Assembly: GCA_006937955.1 (NCBI GenBank) | Contig: SSNP01000003.1 | Span: forward strand, 1,823,123-1,887,122 | Direction of reading: 5' to 3' | From: Pachypanchax playfairii | Lineage: Eukaryota > Chordata > Actinopteri > Cyprinodontiformes > Aplocheilidae | Length of the DNA: 64,000 nt | Shown: positions 1-11,600 of the stretch, piece by piece | How positions within the stretch are numbered: position 1 is the first letter of the stretch | Layout of the letters: every line of letters starts with the position of its first letter | Notes under the pieces: model-generated | Told to the model about the DNA's origin: nothing | The model's input: only the letters and a program-made list of their open reading frames with translations | The model's database searches: none | Program-made: the position numbers and the translations under genes

Positions 1-1684
1 AATAGTTCTGCCTGTTTCATGAAACTCATGATGACTTGGTCAGAGGACGAACACAGCTAACAGTAAACAGAAATCCTGCTGAAAGACTCCTAACTCACGT
101 TTGACCAGCGAGTGAAACTCTGTGGCTGTTGGCCATGTCTCCTCGTGGAGTCGGTTTGATGTGAGGAGTGAATGAAGAGCTCTGCTGCCATCCCCGCTGC
201 AGATCAAATACAACTGGGCAGCTGGGGGGGGGGACATCAGTCAAAACAGAACCTGATCTCAGGGGCAATTACCAGTGTTTGCTTAATCTTTGAAACGTGC
301 TGTCGAAAACCTGGGTCAACGACGCTGCTTGACTCTTTCTTTTGCAATGGGGATTATTACTCATTAGGACTTCACAGTTATGTGTTTGGAGATGAGGGGA
401 CGAGGGGATATGGGGGGGGTGCATGTAAGTTGAAAGAGGAGTTTAAATGTCTGCCCTTTCACTTGACAAAAACACACACTATACAACAAAAAGAAAGAAA
501 GAAGTGAATTAAAATAATTAGTTGGTCTAAGTGAGAAACCATCACAATGCGTGTTCATTTTCAATATTTTCCCAGCAACTTTGCCTTGTTTTGGTCTTTT
601 CCCCATGTATCACTGTTGACCCTCGGGCTATATTTTCCCAACGATTCTGTTACCTGTTTGTTACCTCAGCATCAATTAAAGCTACCTGAAACCTCAACCA
701 CCCACGGGCTCTTTTCACCGTACAATTAACTTGTCGTGAGACCTGAGTTCACTTCACACTAATTCCAGATCACACTTCAGTAACAGAATTGGGGCCCTTG
801 AGGGATGTGTAAATTGCTTTATTAGACAGATGATTAGTTATAATTAGTTGAAAAAAGTAATTACAACAAATTCCATCCAACCTCAGGAATAATACAGTAC
901 GCCTCACAGCATCTTAAACTTGTAGATTTCTCAGGTTGTTAGATTGTTTGTTCTGTTTGTTTTCAAATGGATGGTTAGCCTTGCACTGCAAGACGGATTC
1001 TCACAAGATTTGGAGTTTTCCAAACCCACGAAAATCCATCTTGTACTGGTCCATAGACAACCGTCTATTTGAGTAGAATAAACGTTCGGCCCAATCATTG
1101 TGCTTTGGGGCGGGTGTTCAGGTATGATTGGCAACAAGTGCCCAGGCAGAGAAAGCAAAACAAACATGGCTGCGCCGGTGAATGTATGCATAAAAGTGGA
1201 TATTTAATCTGTTTTAGGACTAGAGACGATTTCATCATTGAAAAATGATCAAATGTAAGAACTTTGTGCATTTCTTGGTGGTAAAGATGTGTTTTGCTTT
1301 TCTTAGTGGTAACGATGTGTGTTTACTCCTGAATTGAGTCACAAGAGCTTGATTTACTGTGATTGGCTAAAGACAAATCATCAAAGGCAGACACTTTCTG
1401 ATGTGTGATCCAATCAGATTAAAATATTATACCAGACGTCCCTCCTTTTTTATAAACGGTTTCAAACGGAGCAGTTCCAGATGTATGTGTGTCCCTGAAT
1501 CGAGAAGAGGTGGGGCTACACATAGATCTGGCAGAGCCAGGTTAATGGATGATTCAGATCTTGTGAATCTGGGTTCTGTAGTTTATAAATAATATCTTCC
1601 ATAATAAAGATTACCTTTCAGGACCCACTCCAGTTTGTTTATTGAAGTAGGGTTGGAGCTACTTCCCTACTACACCTAAGACTT
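1..1684. other. Intergenic sequence, no gene recognised
   Basis: No open frame here resembles a protein I recognise, and I found no exon pair joined by convincing splice sites. The stretch near 990-1200 has the feel of an interspersed repeat because it is GC-richer than its surroundings, but I could not assign a family. Confidence 0.5.
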
Positions 1685-2020
1685 TCAGTACAGGTCAGAG
1701 TCCTGCCATCTACAAAAATACTCTGATGACTCTGCAGTTGTTGTTGGATCAGAGATGGACAAGAGACTGAGTACAGAGAACTGGTGGATCACTTTGTGTC
1801 TCATCTTGAATGTGAACAAGACAAAGGAGATGATTGTGGATTTCAGGAAGAGCAGCAACATGTCAAAACCCATTTCCATCATGGGAGAAGAAGTGGAGGT
1901 GGTGGAGGAGTATAAATACCTGGTGTTCACCTGAACAACAGACTGAACTGGAGACACAGTGATGCTGTTTTTAGGAAGGGACAGAGCAGACTGGACTTCC
2001 TGGTCCTTTCAGGTCCTTGG
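1685..2020 (+). mobile_element. LINE (L2/CR1-type) reverse transcriptase fragment
   Basis: The + strand encodes a decayed piece of the C-terminal part of a non-LTR reverse transcriptase. The phrases LNVNKTKEMIVDFRK and VEEYKYL are characteristic of the region just after the catalytic core in fish L2/CR1-type LINEs. The frame is broken by a stop right after YKYL, and both ends of the ORF are missing, so this is a dead 5'- and 3'-truncated copy. The assignment rests on recognised motifs, not on an alignment. Confidence 0.8.
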
Positions 2021-2195
2021 TACATGAAAAAATTTGAAATATTTTATTTGCATTTTGTCACAAAACTGTAAGATTAGTGTTAATATCAACCCTAATCCTA
2101 CGATACTTTTAATCTCTACAACAAAGAATTAGGTAATATCAGACATTTAAAAATACGTTACTACAACATCTAAATTCTACTTGAGGATTAATGAA

Positions 2196-2315
2196 GAATT
2201 GAATTGAATTGAATTGAATTGAATTGAATTGAATTGAATTGAATTGAATTGAATTGAATTGAATTGAATTGAATTGAATTGAATTGAATTGAATTGAATT
2301 GAATTGAATTGAATT
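2196..2315. repeat. (GAATT)24 microsatellite
   Basis: About 24 uninterrupted GAATT units occupy 120 bp. On the minus strand the repeat reads as the apparent peptide QFNSI repeated in overlapping frames, which is an artefact of the repeat. The lack of interruptions suggests a young or still-sliding tract. Confidence 0.98.
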
Positions 2316-2952
2316 GGTATTGTTTTGGGGCACAGTGGTCTGATGACAATCCAACAGTTCTATCAGAGCAACATTTTAATATTAAACTCATTTATATCAA
2401 TAATGTACAAATAGAAAATAACTTTTATGTTCAAAATGTTTTGGGTTACAATTAATTATATCTTTAGTGTTACGTGTAAGAAGTCAAAAGCAGTGGTCAC
2501 AGTGTCAAAGGGATGTCAGACTTCTCATATGAAAAAAAAAAACTTTTTTTAACATATTTTTAAAACTGAATGTACATTGATATATTGTTGGGAAAGGCTT
2601 AATTTTTTTTCATTTAATTTTATTTTTGAATATATTTGTAATAACTAAAGAAGAACTGCAAGTTGGTTTGTTTTATTTCAACAAACTATTTCATGGTAAT
2701 ATTTCACAAAAGATGAAGATACTTAGAATTTAATTATTTTAGAAATGTGTTGAATTTTTGTGTAAAACCCTGAACATCGCCTAAACTTGATTCTTGATTA
2801 TTTTTTTCAATACATAGATTTAACAACGATGTGGTTGGTCAGAAATACACATATGAAAACAATTTTTAATAATAGTATTGGTAAATTGTTTAAAAACGGG
2901 GTGTAAAAAGATTTTTTTTTTTTTTTACATAACTTTTTTTACATAACTTACA

Positions 2953-3198
2953 GAAATAAAGAAAAACATAAACAGGGATTTGTTTTTATTATTTATCATG
3001 CAAAACATGCCACAGCGACCAGGCATATTTTTTGTCTTTCTTAGCATTTATTTTGCCCCAAAAGGGTTAAAATGACATAAAAATGTTGTACTCGAGGAAG
3101 TTTCAGTCTTGATGGACTCTTTAAACAAGTTTCCGCTCATTTTTCTGAACTTTTTAAACAGATGTATGTGTTTTTAAGTAAAATTGGGAATAGAAAAT
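2953..3198. repeat. Direct duplication, copy 1 (246 bp)
   Basis: This block recurs 329 bp downstream at 3282-3527 with a single visible difference (gctcattttt here, gctcgttttt there). Copy 1 ends exactly at the ambiguous base N at 3199, the only N in the window. Confidence 0.95.
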
Positions 3199-3281
3199 NA
3201 CAGAAACAGATTTTAGAGGAAAATAGAGTGACGTAAGTGAGGAAACACATCAAACCTTTTTACTGTCCAACTCTCTTTGGT

Positions 3282-3527
3282 GAAATAAAGAAAAACATAA
3301 ACAGGGATTTGTTTTTATTATTTATCATGCAAAACATGCCACAGCGACCAGGCATATTTTTTGTCTTTCTTAGCATTTATTTTGCCCCAAAAGGGTTAAA
3401 ATGACATAAAAATGTTGTACTCGAGGAAGTTTCAGTCTTGATGGACTCTTTAAACAAGTTTCCGCTCGTTTTTCTGAACTTTTTAAACAGATGTATGTGT
3501 TTTTAAGTAAAATTGGGAATAGAAAAT
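3282..3527. repeat. Direct duplication, copy 2 (246 bp)
   Basis: Second copy of the block at 2953-3198, same orientation, separated from it by 83 bp of unrelated sequence. It continues into unique sequence at 3528, where copy 1 meets the N. Confidence 0.95.
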
Positions 3528-6500
3528 AAATAATAATTGTGTTTTTATGCACCTGCATTGACAGAATGCATCTAACTGAAATCAGACCATAATTAGAAAA
3601 GCCATGTTCAATAGGATTATAATGATCTGTTAAAACAGGAAAAAGACGTTCCTTTAACGTCATTGCTCTGTGAAATAAAGTCACTTTATCCCTTGAGTGC
3701 ATAAGTTCAGGAAATGTGTAACTTTTCTTCAGGCAATTGTTTGTTCAACAGTTATTTCTTTGACATTTATGAACTCCCTCTGTCTCTTTCTCACACTCAC
3801 ACTCACACACAAACATCTTGTGGTCATGTAGTGACTAACCCGAGGAATGAGAAGAGGCTTCATGCTGACAGGATGTCACTGCTCAGTGGGAGACGACTAA
3901 CTATAGGGAGCATCAAAGCACGGCTAAATCAGCTCCCACCCGCCGCAACCACCGCATTCCTCCAAAGGTGCATATATGAAAGAAAGCATGTGTTGCATAG
4001 ATTTTAAAGCAACAATGAAAAACAAAAGGTGCATTTTAAGTGAATTTTGGCACTAAATGTTGATAAAGTCCAAATTTTTATTTGTACTGGAAACATTTTA
4101 CGAAACATTCTTTTTTTTCTTTGCTCGTGAATGCACAGCTACAGCTGTCTTTACTTTGTGCTTTACCACTGGATCTTTTCATTACCTCAGCAGCAGCAAA
4201 ATAAAACCCCCATCCTTAAGAATAAGTTATATACCACTCAACACACACACCAAGAGGCCTAGTGAATTGTACGTCTGCTGGCGTAGAACAGTAAAAGTTG
4301 TAAAGTGAACATAACAAGACATTAATTTGATGACAGCTTTACTCATTGTGCCTCAGTTTCACACTGATATGAGATGTCATAAAGCACAAAACTGAAAACA
4401 GCAGAGGATTATTGTTCTAGTTCCTAGAAAGTCTGTGAACTTGACATGTTTGATGATAGTCAATCTTTTTTCATGTGGAGCCTATGTGTGTTTGTTTAAG
4501 TCTGCCATGGTGTATACAAGTAATTAATCAATTTTACAACTTTCCCACTACTAACTCTGCGAAAGCTGATTAACTGAGTAAATATTTCCCAGAAAGTGGG
4601 TTTTTCCGTTCTGCGCTTCAGAGCCTCACTATTGTGTTCCCATTATTCTCATTCATCACAGAAACGCCCTCTCCAGTGCCCCGAAAGTCTTATGACCCCC
4701 TGCAGCTCCTCCTCTCCAACCTGCCATCTGAACCGCGCCAAGCCTGTCACACACCTAAACAGGACCTGCTTTGAATGTCACTTAATTACACACAGTTTTA
4801 CTCCTCAGTCAAAAAGCTGGAGGGGGGTGGGGTTTGGCTGGGTGACTGGGCTGTGCTGGGGGTTACCAGAGGACCCAGAATCCTCTCCATCAAAGTGGGC
4901 AGCCCCAACAAAAGCCCTCATGACAGAGGATGAGTAGTTATAATGCACTGCCTGCCGTTCAGAGTCACCCCGTTCCTAATTGCCCTCAGAGATGGCAGAT
5001 AATGGAGAGGCTTTGAAGTGAAAATGGCCAGAAATGAGCGTGAGAGGAGTGGAATGAAAGAGTGAGAGGAGTGAGGAGGATGGGTTGAAGAGTGTAACCA
5101 TGAATGCTGAAGGAGGAGAGAAACCACAGAATAAGAAAGGACGTGTTATTGTCTTCCCCTGTCTCTCCAGAGGAGGCTAAGATGGTAGTCTGAGACGGAC
5201 ACTCAGCAGGGGTCTGCTCTGTCCACCCTGCACCCCACCACTCCGTCTCCGGCTGTCCTCCTCGAGCTGTTCTGTCTCACTGCTTCAATCTCTGTCTTTT
5301 TCATATACTTTCCCTCCATCCTCTCCTTTCATCTTTTTTTTTGTTCTGCCTGTTTTCTCCATCCCTCCTTTTGTTCCCATCCTTCTCTGGTTTTCTGTTA
5401 TTCTGATGCAAAAAAAAAAATAGTTGGACAGTGGGACTGATGCTCAGTCTGGCGTCAGGGTCTTCCCATACCAGCAGCATGCTTGAGATTCTTTACACTC
5501 TCTCTTACAGACTTTCACATGACACAAAGAAAAGTCAAAGATTGACATCTGAGGCATTTCTCCTTTATCTGCTTGCTTGTCACTGATTACGGGTCTTTAC
5601 AGGCTATAATAATTAATTCCCTGTTCAGGGAATAAATAGTCGGCTGGAGTCTTAATTTGAGATTATTAACAAACATAACTGGCACAATTCACAGACAATT
5701 TGTATATAACTAGCAATCTGTAAACTTTTGTTTTTGCCAAATCACAAAGAAAACATGTTGTGTATCTGTTCTGTTTTTTTACAAAATACAATTTATAAAG
5801 TTTGACCTTCAAGAATTCACAAAGTCCAAATCTCTAGTTGTAGTTTCTTCTTTAGGAATTCAACATCAATGTTAGACTGAGAATACACATCTTTCCTTTG
5901 AAAACTGTGATCTACAGAACAGGGCCGCAGTCTTATTAATGGAGCACAGATACATCGATGGTCTCTTGATGACAAACCAACAAACAACAGAACCTAGTTA
6001 TGTAATGATTAATAGTTCATATATGTCACTTTTCAAAACAGTTATTTTCTTCATGCAGCAGTATTAATAATTAATCTGTTGTTTTTTTTGTTTGTTGGTT
6101 TCCTCATATTTTTTCAATTGTATGTTGTTCTGAATTAAGAACTAAAGTACCGTAACTAAAGCACTTCTCCAATTAGAAAGAGAATTTTGGAGGATTTGTT
6201 ATGTTCAGCTCCTTGACATGAGAAATACAGCTGCAATTTCATGAACAAGCTGCCGATCCATGCTACACCCTTATTAGCTCAGTCATTTCCATCTTTCTGC
6301 TCCTCTGGTTCAGAATCTATTGCTACTTACAACTTTCTCCACTGGGACAGGGTGTGATCTAATTCCCTAGTTTAAATGATCAGTTCTTCTTCGTTTATTA
6401 TTAAGGTTTCATTTTTCTATTTAAACTCACATCAAAGGTATAAACCGGTGACACGACCTGTCCTTAAGACTCAATAAAACACAAACTGATAAAACTGCCC

Positions 6501-7960
6501 TGGTTCACTGTAAGCTGTTGTTATCAGGACAAATCTACCATTGTGATTGTCCCTTTCGGTCTTTGTCTCCCTCTCAGACATGCAGGGGTTTGGGTAGAAC
6601 CTGACATCTCAAAGGAAATCCTCAGCTTGTGACAAAAACCAGAGTCAGCAGGGCCTCTGCTGAATGACAATACTTTGAAGAATCAGTTGGTATTTACTGC
6701 TGAAGAGACTTGGTCCATTAAGCCAAGAGACTGCTTGTTCTTGTGTTTGCCATCACTAATTGGCTGGAAGGCAGTTTGCTGTTTGTACAGTTCACAAGGA
6801 AAAAGGAGATCAGAGGAGAAGAAGGGGAAATGAGTGAAGGAATGGAAATGGCAGATTAGAATTCATGGTTGGTTAGCATTCTGAGGCCCAATGAGAACAT
6901 TGGCATTGTAATGAAATGTCAAACACTGACAAGTGGTTTAATTCTGTTTACTCAAGACGTAATTATAACATGTAGTCCCACATGCTGATTGAGGTCATGA
7001 ACCACTTTTTTAGTGACTTTGTAGACAATTCTTAAATTTGCATAACACAATGACCTCTGTGGCTTATTTTTTAAGATCATCTACAGTCTATCACAGTCCT
7101 TTAGAAACCAGCATGGAAAGCAGCAAGCTCAGAACCAGAGTGGTTTGGACTGAAAACGCAACTGCTTGACAATCTGTAGGAAAACATGTCCCACACCCTC
7201 ATCCAAAATGTCTTCATTCTTGCAGTAAGGATGATGAGGAGCAATTAGATAGGTGGAACGGAAGAGAGAACATTTTTAATGGATAAGCAGAAAGTATAAA
7301 GAGTTCTCACTGTGACATGATCTGTGACAGAGAAATTCTTGACCATAAAACAGAGATTTGGGGAATTAAGAGAGATTGAGTGTGAGACACAGATCACTGT
7401 GAACAAAATGTATTCAGAATTTGATTGTAACTGAAACCAGTATGTATTTATTGTAAATTTCCTATAGCAGTACCCTAAGCAATTTGAAAAGTTACCACCA
7501 GTCACAGAGTTCTCAGGGGTATCAAGGTGCAGACCCACTCAGTGGTGCTCAATGTGTATTTATACACGGATAATAAAACTCAAACTGTTCAATTTACTTG
7601 CTTCAGCAATTCGCAGGTCATTCTGTAAAGATGCTTAACTTGCTGAATGAAACTACTTAAATATTTTACTAAAAGGAAGGAAGTTTTGATTAAATTATAA
7701 TGATAATATTAAAACTGACGTTGACTGTAACTGACAGGCCACCGTAGTTTTTAAACTTTGGCAGATTTATGTCAAAGAGGAAAATATTTTTTTTTATATA
7801 ACAAGCTTTTGGAAAATCTCACTTCCCAGAACACTGACCAAGTATTTAGGTTGAATATTATATCATATGCTTATATATCCTTGTTAGGATTTAGTTACCC
7901 CCTTGGCTCTTCACTTAAACACGAAAGATAGTGGAACCCCAACCCCTACCAAGAAGCATG
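3528..7960. other. Intergenic desert; possible conserved non-coding blocks, no gene
   Basis: No coding exon is recognisable. Much of this stretch is free of simple repeats and mobile-element signatures. It includes homeodomain-type TAATTA/ATTA clusters around 4520-4540 and 6750-6990, and a CA-rich patch near 3796-3810. In human, the interval beside STX18 is a long gene-poor region leading to MSX1, so some of these blocks could be conserved regulatory DNA. That is inference from gene context only. Confidence 0.35.
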
Positions 7961-7965
7961 ACTTT

Positions 7966-8040
7966 TTTCAGAATCAGAATCAAACTTTATTGGATAAGTA
8001 TCGTTTGCACAATACAAAGAATTTGACTCCGAAGAGAAAC
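7966..8040 (-). mobile_element. LINE 3'-end fragment, antisense
   Basis: The run cagaatcaaactttattgg, followed by a stretch ending tacaaagaatttgactccg, resembles the reverse complement of the widespread fish LINE/SINE 3' tail. No coding portion is attached. Family assignment is tentative. Confidence 0.45.
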
Positions 8041-8155
8041 ACAGACACTTATCTCACCTTTCATATAAACAAAAGCCAGCCATGTGTTTACTGGAGCTCT
8101 AAAATGCAATATACCGTGTGCTTATTCACCTTACACAGATCATGTACCTTCATCT

Positions 8156-8460
8156 GGACCCACTGCAGTTCACCCACATCAAACAGGTCTGTAGATGCTT
8201 GTGGGCTTCAGCTCTGCATCCAGGACAAGTTGTCTGCGTGTCCCCAACTCCACCTGCAGGTGGATCACAGACTTCCTGACCAACAGGAAGCAGCAGGTGA
8301 AGTTGGTTTCAAACACACAGACCATCAGAATCATCTGCGTTCTTTTCTCTCTTCTCTTCTTCCTCACTACACCTTCAGCCATCAATCTGTAAAGCACCAT
8401 CCTCATCAGATTTATTGCACCCAAGATAAATTACTTGTATTGTGTAAATAACTGTGACAG
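8156..8460 (+). mobile_element. L2-type LINE fragment with 3' tail
   Basis: One + frame reads CRWITDFLTNRKQQVKL, a conserved phrase of fish L2-clade reverse transcriptases (normally C-R/H-W-I-x-D-F-L-T-x-R-x-Q-x-V). The coding part then stops abruptly. After an internal deletion a stretch resembling the L2 3' end follows, ending in tgtgacagtaaaaac at 8451-8465. It is an internally deleted, non-functional copy. Confidence 0.7.
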
Positions 8461-8554
8461 TAAAAACTAATTTTAAAGAAAACTCTTACGTTTGTAAGTT
8501 TTTTGGTCAGCGTGTCTCTTGATTATTTAAAGTTTGTGCCTTGAAAACCAAATT

Positions 8555-8650
8555 AAAACGATTCAAAATGGGTGTATGTGACTTGCAAATCATCACATGT
8601 TTTTTGTCTAAACAGTGTCCCAACATTTTTAGAACTGGAGTTGTTCTTTC
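8555..8650. mobile_element. Non-autonomous DNA-transposon end (uncertain family)
   Basis: The sequence cagtgtcccaacatttttag with the following aactggagttg matches the general form of a common fish interspersed-repeat end (consensus-like 'gtcccaacttttttggaattggggttg'). Only one end is seen, so family and boundaries are unclear. Confidence 0.35.
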
Positions 8651-11600
8651 TTTCTTTGAATAGTAATCTTTTGTTTTGAGAAAAATGATTGCTTATATGT
8701 CTAATTCCTGCAAGAGATGAAAAGAGAGAACAAAAGCCTTCATGTTCCAAGTATCTGTTTCACATAGTCCTTGTCACTACTTACAAAGCTCTCCTCTTCC
8801 TTTTCCAAATGAGACATGAAAGACCAAACCTCATAATAAAATGGAATAAACCATCCCCCAAGGCTGAATTATTGTAATTACATGTAATAGAGTGTTTGGC
8901 GGCAAAACCATTTCCTCCCCTCTCCCTGCACGTACTTTCAGAAAATCTCAGTCACTTTGTTCTTGGCTTCAGCCACCGACTGACCTTCTCCAATTGCAGC
9001 CTTTTTAATGAAGGACAGTGAAAAGAGACAGAATAAAATTCAGGGGGGAGGGACGGTGTGCTACATTGTCACAAGTATACTTAGTCTTGAATAGTTCCAC
9101 ATGGTTTCAGTCATCTGTTAGTGTCTCTTGATCTCTTTTGGCCTATCTATATATTCATAAAGTCCTAATTTTGGGCAAAGACTGGAGTTAAAAATGACAG
9201 AAACCACCAAAACAGTAATTAGGTAATGTTTCACTTCAGTGTCTCTGAGGATGATTGTTTGTTCTGGGGCCACAATACATACCTGGACATTAGAAGAGCC
9301 TTAGGACGCTTTAGCATAGCTCTTGTTTCAATTTTATGCTATCAGCCAGCTGTCTGCACTGCCAGCTGTTGAACAAGAGGACTTTCTTTTTTACTGTGAG
9401 TCAGCAAAACTTTTTCACAAATTACCTGCTATTTTGTAGATATGTAGCCTCTGCTGCCATCTTGAATGTAAAATAGATTTTGTTGGTGAACCTGCTGACC
9501 TGAGCCGACACCTGTAATTTCCTGGGTCACTTTAAACTGCTTTTTTTTTAGTGTTACAGCTGTCTGGTAAGTCTGAGACAGAGTCCTGCTCTGTAAAGGC
9601 TTACTGAGCTTCTTATTCCTCAAGGAGAACTGTGTCAGTGGGAATGGAGTCATCGATGTCAGCCACAAAGAAAATGTGAGAATCTAATGATGTGACTTGA
9701 ACTCAGATGAATTACAACTAACACAAATGTCTGTTACAGTGGTGACAAACTAACATGATTCATCCTGACCATTACATCATAGACTTGATGTTAAACTAAA
9801 ACTCTTCAGGTTTTCAAACAAATTAAAGCTGCATGTTTTAAAGAGTTACTATAAATGAAACATTCAGTTTAATTCTGGTGAATTTGAATCCTTTGTCACC
9901 ACTATTTAAATAAAATATATAAAAATCTGTCAACCCAGGGTTTAATGTTGGAAACAGAGATGAGTTCTGACAGAAATTATAAACTATTGACTGTGGTTAC
10001 AATGGGGCCAGGTGCAAATTGGATTATTGTTGCATCTCTAATCTCAAAAATATCACTGCAGGTCATGCAAACACTGTTGTGTAAACCATTGTGTATTTAA
10101 ATTTAGGTATATCTGTTTCTTTGGCCCTTGACTGGAGTTAAAAAAATAAATATATACACTATACCGCAGCTACAACTATCTGATTCAAAATTTTCCACTG
10201 TCCAACCTGTCGAAAATTTATAGAGATTCACATGATATTCTGAATTACTGCTGCTTCAGGGCTCAACTTTACGCTCCTGATCACAGAAAGTCAGTGTGCT
10301 GTTGTGTTTGCCTCTGGACTGCAACATTACAGCTAAATGCCCCACCTTTGGTAACCTTTTGTTTGTGTTTGGCTATTTCATTTTCATGTTATTTTTATGT
10401 TTTCAGTGCACTAATTGTTCAAGTGTAAGAATCAAATTATATGGCAAAAAATACCCTATGTGCAGAGGTGCAAAGATCTGGGCTTTGAAATGCCTGAAGG
10501 CTCTGACACTCCTGTGATTAGCCTTTATCTCATAAGTCCAATCACTTATCTCTATTTCTCTAAACTGAGTCATCTCAAAGAGCTGCAACTGGCAGTATAG
10601 TACTTGTTCATGGCTTTAAAAAAAAATAACTTCAAAGGATCTGAACTACTCCTTGAAGACTAAAAACACACAGTGTTTTTGTAAAATGTTGCAGGTTCTG
10701 TGCAGTTTATATCTGATTGAGGCCTCTAGGCCAACATTGAACCGAAGATGCTGCAGTTACAGTCAATGGGAAGCTTTTAAACAGACAGAAAACCTGAAAA
10801 AAAAAGAACTTTCCTTGAAGAACGCCAGTTTCAATCTCGTGTCTGAGCGACAGTTTATATCATGCAAGAATTCAGATTTAGATTGGAACAAGCAGCATTA
10901 CATATGGTTCACTGAGAAGGTAATCATTGGAAAAAAGTTCAAATGTAATTACATATGCTGAACTTGTGGTGGATGAAGGAAAAGTTTCATTTAGATTTTA
11001 AAAGGAAAACGTTTTATGAGTTCTAATGAAAAAATTGTAAGCCTAGAATTCATAGCTGATTTGTCAGAGGTTTCGTTTGCTCCCAACTTGATTACATGGA
11101 CTCCAACTAAAAAGTAAGTTGTGATTGGGACTGTCAAGTTGCCATTTACTTATGATTGGCTGATGAAAGGTATAATTTAGGACTGCCAGGACAGCAACTT
11201 CAAAAGCTTCCAGTGCCATATTAGGTTGGAATGTGAAAGCTGTCCAGGCAAAAAATGATCCAATTTTCTACTGGCTTTAATTACAAAGAGGATCCCCTTT
11301 CATTGGTCGAGGCAATTGCTGTCCGACTCTGAAGACCGCTGTGGAAAGTATCAAGTCAAGCATATCCATAATGTTTAAATCATGACTGTCTTCATGTGGT
11401 CGTGGCATTGTTACATTATATTTGAAATTCACTTTGGCCATAAACCAAATTACCTCTTTTTTCTTAGAGTAAATAAAAAAAACACAATAATAAAATTGAT
11501 AGTTACAGTCCAAGTAAATTGCCTTGTAACTTTGTCTTTTTTTTTTCTTGGACAACACTCTGCCAGAAATATAAAAGCATAAATTGTGGTTAATCCCTTG

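Noticed and set aside
2196..2315. CRISPR-like regular repeats
   Set aside because: The array is a spacer-free 5-bp microsatellite in a vertebrate genome.
2139..2391. Minus-strand open frames rich in QFNSI repeats
   Set aside because: They are simply the translation of the (GAATT)n microsatellite in different frames.
7903..8451. 182-codon + strand open frame
   Set aside because: It runs through two LINE fragments in a non-coding frame; the true RT frame is a different one.
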